Notes: generated by a model not told the origin, from the sequence alone. Positions 1-8,742 are shown, counted from the stretch's first letter. The stretch is 64,000 nucleotides of DNA from UBA10677 sp045532295 (GCA_045532295.1 JAZSFP010000002.1:1-64000), one strand, 5' to 3'. Translations and numbers: made by a program.

Positions 1-434
1 CTGCAGGGGTTGTAGTCCGCCCAGCTTTTGCCGTGATAGTCATCGTGGAAAAGCTTGCCTGCGTCCTCTTCAAGATGAATACGGTTTATTCTAACCACTG
101 TGCCGGTTGAAAGCTCTAGCTTTCCGTTTAAACAAAGTGGAAGGTCAAGCTGCGAAATCTGGTACGCTTTTGGAAGGTCGGGATAAAAATAATTCTTTCT
201 ATCCCACTTGCTTTTCCTTGCTATTTCGCACCCAAGCGCAAGTCCTGCTTTTACGGCGTACTCTACTGCTTTTTGGTTAAGTGACGGCATCGCTCCGGGA
301 AAACCTGCGCATACGGGACAACACCTCGTGTTCGGCTCGCCCCCAAAAGTATTAGGACAAGAGCAAAACAATTTAGTTTTCGTCTTGAGTTCACAATGAA
401 TTTCAAGACCTATGGTGATTTGGTAGTCCGTCAT
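1..434 (-). CDS. gatB: Aspartyl/glutamyl-tRNA amidotransferase subunit B (N-terminal part)
   Basis: GatB binds the misacylated Glu-tRNA(Gln) or Asp-tRNA(Asn) and carries out the kinase and transamidation steps of the cytoplasmic GatCAB complex. The reverse strand from 434 reads MTDYQITIGLEIHCEL, followed by a CxC...CCPVC zinc-type cysteine set and the RIHLEEDAGKL motif typical of GatB. Only about 144 residues are present; the rest lies beyond base 1. The ATG at 434 overlaps the gatA stop (ATGA), and a GAGGAGG ribosome site sits 7 bases upstream inside gatA, so translation is probably coupled. It is the third gene of gatC-gatA-gatB. Identity is secure; the truncation is only the window edge. 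Confidence 0.95.
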   Translation of the reverse strand, partial: MTDYQITIGLEIHCELKTKTKLFCSCPNTFGGEPNTRCCPVCAGFPGAMPSLNQKAVEYAVKAGLALGCEIARKSKWDRKNYFYPDLPKAYQISQLDLPLCLNGKLELSTGTVVRINRIHLEEDAGKLFHDDYHGKSWADYNPC

Positions 435-1855
435 TTCATTTCCTCCTCAAGCGTTTCGCCAAAACCGTAGAGCGTTCTCTCGCCGTAACGATTGCCTATC
501 AATTGAACGCCTATGGGAAGTCCGTTTTTATCCGCTCCGCAAGGAAGGGATAGCGCTGGATTCCCCGCTAAATTGATAAGCGCCGTAAAGATATCTTCGT
601 AGTAGATTTCAGTGGAATTTTTACGCTTTTTTCCTATTTCAAACGCAGTCGACGGAACGGTAGGCAAAAGAAGAATATCACACAAATTGAGCGCGGTAGA
701 AAACTGTTCTTTTATAAGCGCTCTTGCCCTAATCGCCTTAAGATAATATTTATCGTAGTAACCGCTTGAAAGCACGTAATTGCCCATCATTATACGGCGT
801 TTAACTTCATCGCCAAAACCCTTCGTTCGCGAATTATAACAAATATCTATATATCCCTCGCCCTCTTCTCTTTCGCCATACTTTATACCATCGAAACGAG
901 CAAGGTTAGAGGACGCCTCCGCGCTTGCAATAACATAGTAAGACGCGAGCGCAAGATCAAGATTTCCAAGGGTAACTTCAACGAGTTTTGCTCCTAATTT
1001 TTCGTAAATTTTTGATACCGTTATAACTTTTTCCGTTACTTCACTTGAATAATCGGAGTTAAAAAACTCACGCGGAAGACCTATCGTTTTGCCCTTCACC
1101 CCTCTTTCGTAATTAGTAAAATCAGTGGGGATTTTAACTGAAGTACTATCGCGATAATCATATCCTGCAATCGCGCTTAAAAGGAGCGCGTTATCCTTAA
1201 CCGAGCGTGTAATAGGACCTATTTGGTCAAGCGAAGAGGCGTAGGCAATAAGGCCGTATCTTGATACCGTCGAATAGGTGGGCTTAAGCCCTACTACTCC
1301 GCAATAAGACGAGGGAAGACGAATACTTCCACCCGTATCGGAACCAAGCGAGCCGTAGCCTTGAAAAGAGGCAACCGCAACTGCGCTACCACTACTTGAA
1401 CCTCCCGAAACTTTACTTTTATCAACGGGATTTTTCACGACGCCAAAGGCGGAATTTTCTCCGCTCGAGCCCATACCGAACTCGTCCATATTTGCTTTAG
1501 CGATGATTATTGCGCCCTCGCTTTTTAATCTTTCAATAACGGTAGCATCGTACGGGGGAATATAGTTTTCGAGCATTCTCGAGCCACAAGTAGTACGAAC
1601 TCCTTCCGTGGAAATATTGTCCTTTATCGTTATAGGCACTCCGCATAAAAGTCCGCAATCTTTTCCGTTTTTAATCGCCTCGTCAATCTCGCGCGCCCTT
1701 TTGATTGCGCCCTCGCCGTCCACCGTTATAAGCGCGTTTAAGTCTTTATTCTTTTCTATTTGCTCTAACGAGGCTTTTACTACCTCGCTTGAAGTAATTG
1801 CTCCCGACCTAATTTTGTCGCGAACTTCGATTAAACCTAATCTTTCTATACTCAT
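431..1855 (-). CDS. gatA: Aspartyl/glutamyl-tRNA amidotransferase subunit A
   Basis: GatA is the glutaminase of GatCAB: it releases ammonia from glutamine, which is channelled to GatB. The 474-residue product has the amidase signature with the Ser-cisSer-Lys triad: Lys in TIKDN near residue 77, the cis-Ser in GGSSSGS near 152 and the nucleophile in DTGGSIR near 176. The reading frame stays open 31 codons further upstream, but MSIERLGLIEVRDKI is the normal GatA amino terminus, and the GGAGTGA that also ends gatC forms its ribosome site. It starts 4 bases after the gatC stop and overlaps gatB by 4 bases, so it is the middle gene of a tight operon. Confidence 0.96.
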   Translation of the reverse strand: MSIERLGLIEVRDKIRSGAITSSEVVKASLEQIEKNKDLNALITVDGEGAIKRAREIDEAIKNGKDCGLLCGVPITIKDNISTEGVRTTCGSRMLENYIPPYDATVIERLKSEGAIIIAKANMDEFGMGSSGENSAFGVVKNPVDKSKVSGGSSSGSAVAVASFQGYGSLGSDTGGSIRLPSSYCGVVGLKPTYSTVSRYGLIAYASSLDQIGPITRSVKDNALLLSAIAGYDYRDSTSVKIPTDFTNYERGVKGKTIGLPREFFNSDYSSEVTEKVITVSKIYEKLGAKLVEVTLGNLDLALASYYVIASAEASSNLARFDGIKYGEREEGEGYIDICYNSRTKGFGDEVKRRIMMGNYVLSSGYYDKYYLKAIRARALIKEQFSTALNLCDILLLPTVPSTAFEIGKKRKNSTEIYYEDIFTALINLAGNPALSLPCGADKNGLPIGVQLIGNRYGERTLYGFGETLEEEMK

Positions 1856-1859
1856 ACGC

Positions 1860-2135
1860 TCACTCCAAAACTTTAGGTACGATAAAAGTCTCGCCGTCAG
1901 TATCGGGCGCGTTTCGTAACAACTTTTCTCTATCAAGGGTCTTTCCAACCTCGTCTACGCGGAGGGCGTTAACTTTTGACGGCGCGGAGCAATCTACTTT
2001 TAGAGGAACGCTATCGAGCACGGCAAAACTGTCGAGCGTTCTTTCAAGATGCTCGCGCATACTTTTAATTTGCTCGTCAGTTAGTTTTAGCCTCGACAAA
2101 CTCGCGATACGCAAAACCTCTTTTTCGTCTATCAT
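1860..2135 (-). CDS. gatC: Aspartyl/glutamyl-tRNA amidotransferase subunit C
   Basis: GatC is the small belt-like subunit that holds GatA and GatB together. The 91-residue protein begins MIDEKEVLRIASLSRLKLTDEQ, the usual GatC helix, and ends with the FIVPKVLE tail typical of the family. The ATG at 2135 was chosen over a longer open frame because AAAGGAG lies 8 bases before it and a promoter (TTGACT-N17-TACAAT) lies just upstream, overlapping the longer frame. It is the first gene of the gatCAB operon. Confidence 0.94.
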   Translation of the reverse strand: MIDEKEVLRIASLSRLKLTDEQIKSMREHLERTLDSFAVLDSVPLKVDCSAPSKVNALRVDEVGKTLDREKLLRNAPDTDGETFIVPKVLE

Positions 2136-2166
2136 ATTCTCGCTCCTTTTAACTCTCTTTTGTTGA

Positions 2167-2195
2167 ATTGTAATACTTTTTCGCCCAAAAGTCAA
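2167..2195 (-). promoter_or_regulatory. Promoter of gatCAB
   Basis: On the minus strand TTGACT (2195-2190) and TACAAT (2172-2167) are separated by 17 bases, about 30 bases before the gatC ATG. This fits a housekeeping sigma-A promoter. It lies back to back with the lgt promoter. Confidence 0.75.
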
Positions 2196-2212
2196 TCACT
2201 ATTTGCAACTCG

Positions 2213-2241
2213 TTGACAAAATTAGCGTAAAGTTATATAAT
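2213..2241 (+). promoter_or_regulatory. Promoter of the Lgt-family gene
   Basis: A perfect TTGACA (2213-2218), 17-base spacer and TATAAT (2236-2241) lie 31 bases before the ATG at 2273. It is divergent from the gatC promoter. Confidence 0.85.
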
Positions 2242-2272
2242 TATAGCGTAAGTTTTCTTTCGGAGGGACTTT

Positions 2273-3067
2273 ATGTATCCTGAAATCGTTATTCAGTCCT
2301 ATTCGCTACTGCTCGTTCTCGGCGTGGTTGCGGCTGTCGTTAACTATCGTTTCGTTAGCACTAAGGTCAATCTTTTGGATAAAGCGTACCAACACTACTC
2401 GTTCGCGGCAATAGTTTCTATTGCGGTAGGGCTCGTGTCCGCTATGCTCTTTCAGTCCTTTTATAACTTTATCGAAACGGGCGTATTTAAACTCGAAGGC
2501 TTAACCTTTATGGGCGGTCTTATCGGTGGCGCAGGTTGTTTTATCGTCTTCGCCCTTACCGCTAAAGACAAGACGGTTAAACGCGCGTTCTTCCCCGTCG
2601 CTGAAATTGCCGCGCCCTGTATCGCTATTGCGCATTGCTTAGGGAGAATAGGTTGCTTTATGTCGGGCTGTTGTTACGGCATTGAAAGCGAATACGGTAT
2701 GTTCTTCCCCTCTCTTAATAAAACCGTTCTCCCCACTCAACTTTACGAGGCAATATTCTTGTTAGTCCTCTTCGGCGTTCTCGAATTCTTCGTGCTTTAC
2801 AAAAAAGCGCCCAAAAATTTCAACCTCGTTATTTATTGTATTTCCTACGGAATTTTTCGCTTTATAATTGAATTCTTCCGTGGCGACCCCCGTGGCGAAC
2901 TCGTTTTCTTTATCACTCCTTCGCAATTTCAATCAATCCTTTTTATCGTAGTAGGAGTAATTCTTCTCGTCTTTAGTCTTAAAAATCCAAACCTTTACAA
3001 AATCCCCCAAAACGAACCAAAAGAAGAAAACGAAACACAACCAAGTAGCGACACTCAAAACGCTTAA
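2273..3067 (+). CDS. lgt: Prolipoprotein diacylglyceryl transferase family protein (Lgt-like)
   Basis: Lgt moves diacylglycerol from phosphatidylglycerol onto the lipobox cysteine of prelipoproteins in the membrane, a step needed for the lipoproteins at 36-46 kb. The 264-residue, multi-helix protein has the family's GG-x-x-GG-x-x-G stretch near residue 80, a GRIG motif near 124 and the DPRGELVFFITPSQ segment before the last helix. It departs from classical Lgt: the usual GRxGNFxNGE reads GRIGCFMSGCCYG, and the histidine normally before the glycine stretch is absent (FMGG). It may therefore be a paralogue with a related lipid-transfer role. GGAGG precedes the ATG by 8 bases. The C-terminal 20 residues are hydrophilic and Glu/Asn-rich. 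Confidence 0.75.
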   Translation: MYPEIVIQSYSLLLVLGVVAAVVNYRFVSTKVNLLDKAYQHYSFAAIVSIAVGLVSAMLFQSFYNFIETGVFKLEGLTFMGGLIGGAGCFIVFALTAKDKTVKRAFFPVAEIAAPCIAIAHCLGRIGCFMSGCCYGIESEYGMFFPSLNKTVLPTQLYEAIFLLVLFGVLEFFVLYKKAPKNFNLVIYCISYGIFRFIIEFFRGDPRGELVFFITPSQFQSILFIVVGVILLVFSLKNPNLYKIPQNEPKEENETQPSSDTQNA

Positions 3068-3070
3068 TCG

Positions 3071-3114
3071 TTGTAAAATTTCAATACCGTATATAAAATT
3101 TCATTACAAATGCA
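3071..3114. repeat. Short intergenic repeat, copy 1
   Basis: A 44-base AT-rich element running from TTGTAA through ATACCGTAT and AAAATTTC to TTACA and TGCA. It matches 48998-49044 in these blocks and in order. Its ends are inverted (TTGTAA...TTACAA). It sits between the lgt stop and the shared terminator, 3 bases from the terminator stem; copy 2 has the same arrangement. Confidence 0.5.
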
Positions 3115-3117
3115 CAT

Positions 3118-3148
3118 AAAAACGACGGCTTATAAAACCGTCGTTTTT
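3118..3148. terminator. Bidirectional terminator between lgt and proB
   Basis: The stem AAAAACGACGG (3118-3128) pairs perfectly with CCGTCGTTTTT (3138-3148) around a 9-base loop, with A and T runs on both sides. The convergent genes end at 3067 and 3151, so it can serve both. Confidence 0.85.
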
Positions 3149-3150
3149 CT

Positions 3151-3975
3151 TTATCTTACTGAAATGGTAGTGCAGGGGACTTTGCCTGCGATAATGTCTT
3201 CCATATCAAAACGCGAAGACGCGATAATTACTTTCGTGCCGTTTTGAACGCACGGTTTGATATACTCAAGTTTTGCTCTTGCTCCGTTTGCGCCTGCTCT
3301 TGACGCGCCCACGCAGTTCTTTTCCGCCTCGTCAATGCCCTCCAAGACTTCGTAGATATCCTTTCCGCTTATCTCGGTAATGAGTGAATTTTTATCACTA
3401 ATATCGCGGTAAATACCGTCGAGGTTAGTTAAGATAACGAGGAGTTTGGATTTAACTAAGCACGCTACTTGCGCCGCGGTTTCATCGTTATCGACAAGTT
3501 CAACGACCTTTTCGCCCTTACTTTTAAGTTTTTCAATCTCCCACTTTCTATTCTCTTCCGCTGAAACGCAGTCGTTATAGTTTATAATGGGAATAGCGTT
3601 CTGTTGTCCGCAACGGAGCAAAAGTTTTCTGATATGCTCGCGTTTTGCCTCGTCGTTAAAGTGGTTATGCTCAAGAAGAACTTGGCGAACTGAATAACGA
3701 CTATCAATGAAGTTACGGTAGGTTTGCATTAGTATTGCTTGACCTTGCGAGGCGTAGTCCGCTTTGCTCTCGTCCGCGTCGCCAACGATTTCCGCGCCGT
3801 TTCTTCTAATATAGTCAAGTCTGCCTATAACAGCCGCGCCACTACTTACCCAAATCATACCGGGACGCAAGAAATGGGAAATGCGAGCGAACTTATTATA
3901 GTCAAGTTCACCGTGCGCGCTATCAACGAGCGCCATCGAGCCTATTTTACCTACGAGTTCGATATCGAATTTCAT
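3151..3975 (-). CDS. proB: Glutamate 5-kinase-like amino-acid kinase
   Basis: Glutamate 5-kinase phosphorylates glutamate in the first step of proline synthesis. The 274-residue product is one amino-acid kinase domain without a PUA domain. It keeps VSSGAAVIGR near residue 45, a Q-G-Q...LMQTYRNF segment, QVLLEHNHF, and IINYNDCVS in place of the usual IINENDTVS; then DNDETAAQVA and the LLVILTNLDGIY strand. The glycine loop near the end is altered (GASRAGANGARAKLEY instead of GTGGMxTKxxAA), so activity or substrate may differ. AAGGAG precedes the ATG. No proA lies beside it. The fold is certain; the exact substrate is inferred. Confidence 0.72.
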   Translation of the reverse strand: MKFDIELVGKIGSMALVDSAHGELDYNKFARISHFLRPGMIWVSSGAAVIGRLDYIRRNGAEIVGDADESKADYASQGQAILMQTYRNFIDSRYSVRQVLLEHNHFNDEAKREHIRKLLLRCGQQNAIPIINYNDCVSAEENRKWEIEKLKSKGEKVVELVDNDETAAQVACLVKSKLLVILTNLDGIYRDISDKNSLITEISGKDIYEVLEGIDEAEKNCVGASRAGANGARAKLEYIKPCVQNGTKVIIASSRFDMEDIIAGKVPCTTISVR

Positions 3976-4002
3976 TGCCGTTACTCCTTCGTCGTTAGGT
4001 AT

Positions 4003-4031
4003 ATTTTAACAGTTTATCTCAATAAAGTCAA
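4003..4031 (-). promoter_or_regulatory. Promoter of the proB-like gene
   Basis: Minus-strand TTGACT (4031-4026), 17 bases, TAAAAT (4008-4003), about 27 bases before the ATG at 3975. Confidence 0.65.
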
Positions 4032-4060
4032 TAATTTTTCCGCAAGTACTACGCTTTTTC

Positions 4061-4089
4061 TTGCAAAATTCGGCGTTTTATTCTATAAT
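4061..4089 (+). promoter_or_regulatory. Promoter of the histidine phosphatase gene
   Basis: TTGCAA (4061-4066), 17-base spacer, TATAAT (4084-4089), 40 bases before the chosen ATG. Its position supports the shorter start at 4130. Confidence 0.65.
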
Positions 4090-4129
4090 ACTTAAAAAGA
4101 GCAATATTTATTCGTTTTTGGAGGGTATT

Positions 4130-4843
4130 ATGATATTATATTTCGTTCGCCACGACGACCCTATTTACGACCCTGATAGTCTTACTCCGCTGGGCGTTGA
4201 GCAGGCGAAGGCGCTTGCTAAACGCTTTACCGTTTACGGCTTAGACGAGGTGTACTGTTCCACTTCTAACCGCGCGATTATGACCGCTCAGCCCACTTGC
4301 GATATTCTCAAAAAAAAGATGGTTCTTCTCGACTGGGCGAACGAGGGACACGCTGCTGAGCAACTTTGGATAAAGAACGAAAGGGGCAGTTCGTGGGCTT
4401 TTCATCATCCTGAATACTGGCAACTTTTTCGCTCAAACGAAATTAAAAAATTAGGAATTAAGTGGTTAGAACACGAAAAAATCAAGAAAACCACCATTAA
4501 AGATGGCATTGATAGGATTGATCGCGAAACGGACGCTTTCTTCCTCTCGCTTGGCTTTGAGCACGATAGAGAAAACTCACGATATAAAATCGTTACTCCT
4601 AATAATAAACGAATTGCCTTCTTCGCTCATCAAGGGTTCGGGCTTGCTTTTCTAAGTAGCGTTTTAGATATTCCCTATCCTCTTTTCTCCACTTCGTTCG
4701 ATATGGGACACTCGCACGTAACGGTTATCAATTTTAACGAAATTGAGGACTACGCTTACCCTAAAGTCGTGCAACTTTCCTCGGACTCTCATCTCGTTCG
4801 AGAAGGAATACTTTCCCCTTACCAAAACTGGCTCAAAATTTAA
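4130..4843 (+). CDS. Histidine phosphatase family protein
   Basis: A cytoplasmic phosphatase of the phosphoglycerate mutase-like superfamily (PF00300), which uses a phospho-histidine intermediate. The 237-residue protein begins MILYFVRHDDP with the catalytic RH at residues 7-8, continues with the TPLGVEQAKALAKR helix and the S-T-S-N-R-A phosphate-pocket segment, and has a second histidine in FFAHQG near residue 166. The ATG at 4130 was chosen because GGAGGG lies at 4120-4125 and the promoter -10 at 4084-4089. A long insert between the two halves (residues 70-150) is not typical of plain mutases, so the substrate is unknown. It stands alone with its own promoter. Confidence 0.82.
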   Translation: MILYFVRHDDPIYDPDSLTPLGVEQAKALAKRFTVYGLDEVYCSTSNRAIMTAQPTCDILKKKMVLLDWANEGHAAEQLWIKNERGSSWAFHHPEYWQLFRSNEIKKLGIKWLEHEKIKKTTIKDGIDRIDRETDAFFLSLGFEHDRENSRYKIVTPNNKRIAFFAHQGFGLAFLSSVLDIPYPLFSTSFDMGHSHVTVINFNEIEDYAYPKVVQLSSDSHLVREGILSPYQNWLKI

Positions 4844-4936
4844 TTTGCGAAAAGGTCGAGTACTTGCCATTTTCGGCAACTTCTTGCCCTTTTCTTTCTT
4901 TTTTGCATTAAAAAATAAAATATTACTTCTTTTCGA

Positions 4937-4965
4937 TTGACTTAAAATTGCAAAAGGACTATAAT
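4937..4965 (+). promoter_or_regulatory. Promoter of the PFOR gene
   Basis: TTGACT (4937-4942), 17 bases, TATAAT (4960-4965). The predicted leader is about 83 nt. Its first part (4976-5014) is unusually GC-rich, with alternating CGCG and ACGC runs, unlike the AT-rich surroundings. No clear operator or long stem was found. Confidence 0.8.
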
Positions 4966-5054
4966 ATATAAGGTTAGCGCGCTCACACGCCCACGCGTAC
5001 GCACGCGAGCCTAAAATCTTAATTTTGTAAATTTATTATTTTTGGAGGACAGTT

Positions 5055-8000
5055 ATGAAGAAAATGACAATCGACGGTAATACCGCCGCGTCGCACGTAG
5101 CCTATGCGTTCAGCGAAGTAGCAGCGATTTACCCCATCACCCCTTCTTCGCCTATGGCAGAAGTTGCCGACGAATGGGCTACCCAGAACCGCCACAATAT
5201 GTGGGGACAACCCGTTAGAATTGCTGAAATGCAATCCGAGGCGGGCGCGGCAGGCGCAGTTCACGGCTCTCTTTGCGCAGGCGCACTTACCACTACCTAT
5301 ACCGCAAGCCAGGGATTACTTCTTATGATTCCTAATATGTACAAAATCGCAGGCGAACTTATGCCTATGGTTATGCACGTATCCGCACGCGCTCTTGCGG
5401 CTCATTCTCTTAACATCTTCGGCGACCACGCCGACGTTATGGCTTGCCGTCAAACCGGTTTTGCTATGATGGCTGACGGTGGCGTTCAAGAAGTTATGGA
5501 CCTTGCTCTCGTTGCTCACCTTGCAACTCTCAAGAGTAAAGTTCCTTTCATTAACTTCTTCGACGGTTTCAGAACCAGCCACGAAGTTAGCAAGATTGAC
5601 GGTTGGGACGAAAGCGATAACTACGCTGAAATTCGCGAAATTTGCGATAGAGTTGGTATTGCTGATTGCATCGCTGACTTTAAAAAACGCTCTCTTAACC
5701 CCGAGCACCCCATCCAAAAGGGTACTGCTCAAAACTCCGACACTTACTTCCAGAACCGCGAGACCGCTAACGGCTACTACGCTGCAGTTCCCGCTATCGT
5801 TCAGGAAATGATGGACGTTGTTTCCGAAAAGTGCGGTAGAAGTTACCACCTCTTCGATTACGTTGGCGCTCCCGACGCTGAAGAAGTTGTAGTTATTATG
5901 GGTTCTGGTAGCGATGCTGTTGAAGAGTCCATTAACAAACTCAACGCTATGGGTCATAAGTTCGGTATGATTAAGGTTCGCCTTTACCGTCCTTTCGCTA
6001 CCGACGCGTTCATTAAGGCTATCCCCGCTACCTGCAAGAAGATGGCTGTTCTTGACAGAACTAAAGAGGCTGGTTCTCTCGGTGAGCCCCTCTATCTTGA
6101 CGTTTGCTCCGCTCTCTTAGAAAAGGGCGTTACCGGTATTAAGGTTGTTGGCGGTCGTTACGGTCTTGGCTCGAAAGAGTTCAACCCCTCGATGATTCTT
6201 TCCGTTTACAAGAACCTTATGCTTGACGAACCCAAGAACCACTTCACCGTTGGTATCTACGAGGATATCACTCATTCTTCTCTTGACTTTAGCGAGAAGT
6301 TCGACGCTGCTCCCGCTGGCTCGACCTCTTGTAAGTTCTACGGTCTTGGCTCTGACGGTACCGTTGGCGCAAACAAGAACTCCATTAAGATTATCGGCGA
6401 CCACACCGATATGTATGCTCAAGCATACTTCTTCTACGACTCTAAGAAGTCCGGTGGTATTACCGTTTCTCACCTTCGTTTCGGTAAGACCCCCATTCAG
6501 TCCACCTATCTTATTGATAGCGCTGACTTCGTTCAATGCTCTAACCCCTCCTACATCACTCGTTACGATATGACGAGCGAAATTAAGGAAGGCGGTACTT
6601 TCATTCTTAACGCGCCCTGGACTACCGTTGAAGAACTTGACGCTAACCTTCCCGCTACCGTTAAAAACGATATCGCGAAGAAGAATATCAACTTCTACGT
6701 AATCGACGCTATTAAGATCGCTGCTGAACTTGGTCTTCGTGGTAGAACCAACACTATTCTTCAGTCCGCTTTCTTTATGGTAAATCCCCAGATTATGCCC
6801 TACGCTGACGCTGTGGATTATATGAAGTATATGGCTAAGAAGTCCTTCGCAAGAAAGGGCGACGCTGTCGTTCAAATGAACTACGACGCTATTGACTCTG
6901 CTAAGGCTAACCTCGTTAAGATTGACGTTCCCGCATCTTGGGCAACCACTACTGAGGGCGCTGAAATGGCTAAGGGCGTAGACGATAAGTATTATCAAGA
7001 AATTATTAAACCCATCCTTACTCTTCAGGGTGATAAACTTCCCTCCTCCGCGTTTAACGCTGACGGTTCCGTTCCCGTTGGAACTACCAAGTTCGAAAAG
7101 CGTGGCGTAGCGGTTACCGTTCCTTCGGTTGACGTTCAAAAATGTATTCAATGCGGACGTTGCTCCTTCGTATGTCCTCACGCAGCGCTTCGTCCCGTTC
7201 TCGTAGCAACCGGCGCTGATAAGCCTGCTACTCTTGAAACTAAGGCTGCCGTTGGTCTTGCTGGTTACGAATACAAAATGCAAGTTTCTCCCCTTGACTG
7301 TATGGGTTGTGGCGTGTGCGCTACCGTATGTCCCGTTAAGGATGGCGGCGCTATTAAGATGATTCCTCTTGCGGATTCTCTTGCTGCTGGCGAGGCTGAA
7401 AACTGGAATTATATGCTTTCCGTTCCCGCCGTTGACACTTCCAAGTTCAAGAAGTCTACCGTTAAGGGTTGTCAGTTCTCTACTCCTCTCTTCGAATTCT
7501 CCGGCGCTTGCGCAGGCTGTGGCGAAACCCCCTACGTTAAGGTTCTTACTCAGCAGTTCGGCGACAGAATGATCGTTGCTAACGCTACCGGTTGCTCCTC
7601 CATCTACGGCGGTTCTTCCCCCACCTGTCCTTACACCACTAACGCTGATGGACACGGTCCTGCTTGGGCTAACAGTTTGTTCGAGGATATCGCAGAGTTC
7701 GGCTTTGGTATGCAACTTGCTTACAAGGCTCGCAGAAACACTCTTGCTGATGATATGAAAGTTGCTGAAGTTAACGCTGATACCAAGGCTGCTTTCGACG
7801 AGTGGATTGCTAATATGGACGACGCTGAAGGCTCTAAGGTTGCTGCCGCTAAGGTTAAGGCTGCTCTTGAAAACGAGAGCGCTGCTGTTGAAAGCATCCG
7901 CGCTAACCTCGACTGCCTCGTTAAACCCTCCTTCTGGATTATCGGTGGCGACGGTTGGGCGTACGATATCGGTTACGGCGGACTTGACCACGTTCTTGCA

Positions 8001-8570
8001 AGTGGCGAAGACGTTAATATTCTCGTTCTTGACACCGAAGTTTACTCCAACACCGGTGGTCAAGCATCTAAGGCTACCAACATCGGCGCCGTTGCTAAGT
8101 TCGCTGCTGCAGGTAAGAGAGTTAAGAAGAAGGACCTTGGTATGATTGCTGCATCCTACGGCTACGTTTACGTTGCTCAATGCGCTATGGGTTCTGATCC
8201 CCAACAATTCCTCAACGCAATCAACGAGGCTGAGGCTTACAAGGGACCCTCGATTATCATCTGCTACGCTCCCTGTATCAACCACGGTATCAATATGACC
8301 AAGTCTCAACTTGAAGAAAAGGCTGCGGTTGAGTGCGGTTACTGGCAACTTTACAGATTCAATCCTGAAAAGGCTGATAAGGGCGAGAACCCCTTCACTC
8401 TTGATAGCAAAGAGCCTACCGGAAACTACCTTGAATTTATTCTTGGCGAAACCCGTTACGCTTCTCTTAAGAAAACTCAACCTGCCCTTGCTGACGAACT
8501 CTTCGCTAAGACTGAGGCGTCCGCTAAGGAAAGACTTGAAGGCTACAAGAAGATGGCTAAAAACGACTAA
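5055..8570 (+). CDS. nifJ: Pyruvate:ferredoxin (flavodoxin) oxidoreductase
   Basis: PFOR decarboxylates pyruvate with coenzyme A to acetyl-CoA and CO2 and passes the electrons to ferredoxin; it is central to anaerobic sugar fermentation. The 1171 residues fit the homodimeric enzyme with all domains in one chain: the pyrimidine-binding TPP domain first (YPITPSSPMAE near residue 20), the gamma and CoA regions, a two-cluster ferredoxin domain (CIQCGRCSFVC near 697, CMGCGVCATVC near 750), then the TPP domain with CAGCGETPY near 819 and GDGWAYDIGYGG near 966. GGAGG lies 7 bases before the ATG. Codon use is strongly biased toward C- or T-ending codons, as expected of a highly expressed gene, and this opens long false frames on the other strand. 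It has its own promoter and terminator. Confidence 0.97.
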   Translation: MKKMTIDGNTAASHVAYAFSEVAAIYPITPSSPMAEVADEWATQNRHNMWGQPVRIAEMQSEAGAAGAVHGSLCAGALTTTYTASQGLLLMIPNMYKIAGELMPMVMHVSARALAAHSLNIFGDHADVMACRQTGFAMMADGGVQEVMDLALVAHLATLKSKVPFINFFDGFRTSHEVSKIDGWDESDNYAEIREICDRVGIADCIADFKKRSLNPEHPIQKGTAQNSDTYFQNRETANGYYAAVPAIVQEMMDVVSEKCGRSYHLFDYVGAPDAEEVVVIMGSGSDAVEESINKLNAMGHKFGMIKVRLYRPFATDAFIKAIPATCKKMAVLDRTKEAGSLGEPLYLDVCSALLEKGVTGIKVVGGRYGLGSKEFNPSMILSVYKNLMLDEPKNHFTVGIYEDITHSSLDFSEKFDAAPAGSTSCKFYGLGSDGTVGANKNSIKIIGDHTDMYAQAYFFYDSKKSGGITVSHLRFGKTPIQSTYLIDSADFVQCSNPSYITRYDMTSEIKEGGTFILNAPWTTVEELDANLPATVKNDIAKKNINFYVIDAIKIAAELGLRGRTNTILQSAFFMVNPQIMPYADAVDYMKYMAKKSFARKGDAVVQMNYDAIDSAKANLVKIDVPASWATTTEGAEMAKGVDDKYYQEIIKPILTLQGDKLPSSAFNADGSVPVGTTKFEKRGVAVTVPSVDVQKCIQCGRCSFVCPHAALRPVLVATGADKPATLETKAAVGLAGYEYKMQVSPLDCMGCGVCATVCPVKDGGAIKMIPLADSLAAGEAENWNYMLSVPAVDTSKFKKSTVKGCQFSTPLFEFSGACAGCGETPYVKVLTQQFGDRMIVANATGCSSIYGGSSPTCPYTTNADGHGPAWANSLFEDIAEFGFGMQLAYKARRNTLADDMKVAEVNADTKAAFDEWIANMDDAEGSKVAAAKVKAALENESAAVESIRANLDCLVKPSFWIIGGDGWAYDIGYGGLDHVLASGEDVNILVLDTEVYSNTGGQASKATNIGAVAKFAAAGKRVKKKDLGMIAASYGYVYVAQCAMGSDPQQFLNAINEAEAYKGPSIIICYAPCINHGINMTKSQLEEKAAVECGYWQLYRFNPEKADKGENPFTLDSKEPTGNYLEFILGETRYASLKKTQPALADELFAKTEASAKERLEGYKKMAKND

Positions 8571-8596
8571 TAAAACGATTACCGTATAAATCGACG

Positions 8597-8620
8597 AGGG
8601 GCGAAATAAATTTCGCCCCT
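8597..8620 (+). terminator. Terminator after PFOR
   Basis: A perfect 10-base stem AGGGGCGAAA / TTTCGCCCCT with a TAAA loop, 26 bases after the stop and followed by TTGT. Confidence 0.8.
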
Positions 8621-8697
8621 TTGTCAAAACCGGTGTACGCACTCGGTTGGCGACCCCGCAAAAGCGACGTACGCGTCGCAATGCTTTCCTTGATTTT

Positions 8698-8726
8698 TGT
8701 ATCAAGTTTTGCTTAAACTATATTAT
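8698..8726 (+). promoter_or_regulatory. Probable promoter of the PTS IIC-type gene
   Basis: TTGTAT (8698-8703), 17 bases, TATTAT (8721-8726), 16 bases before the ATG, with AAAGGAAAG between. A moderate match to consensus, supported by the terminator just upstream. Confidence 0.5.
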
Positions 8727-8742
8727 AAAGGAAAGTATTATT

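Noticed and set aside
6117..8705. An 862-codon open frame on the strand opposite the PFOR gene.
   Set aside because: PFOR has clear domains and motifs. The antisense frame is open because strongly biased codon use leaves few triplets that read as stops in that frame. Its translation is Ser/Val/Asn-rich with no recognisable motif and no ribosome site.
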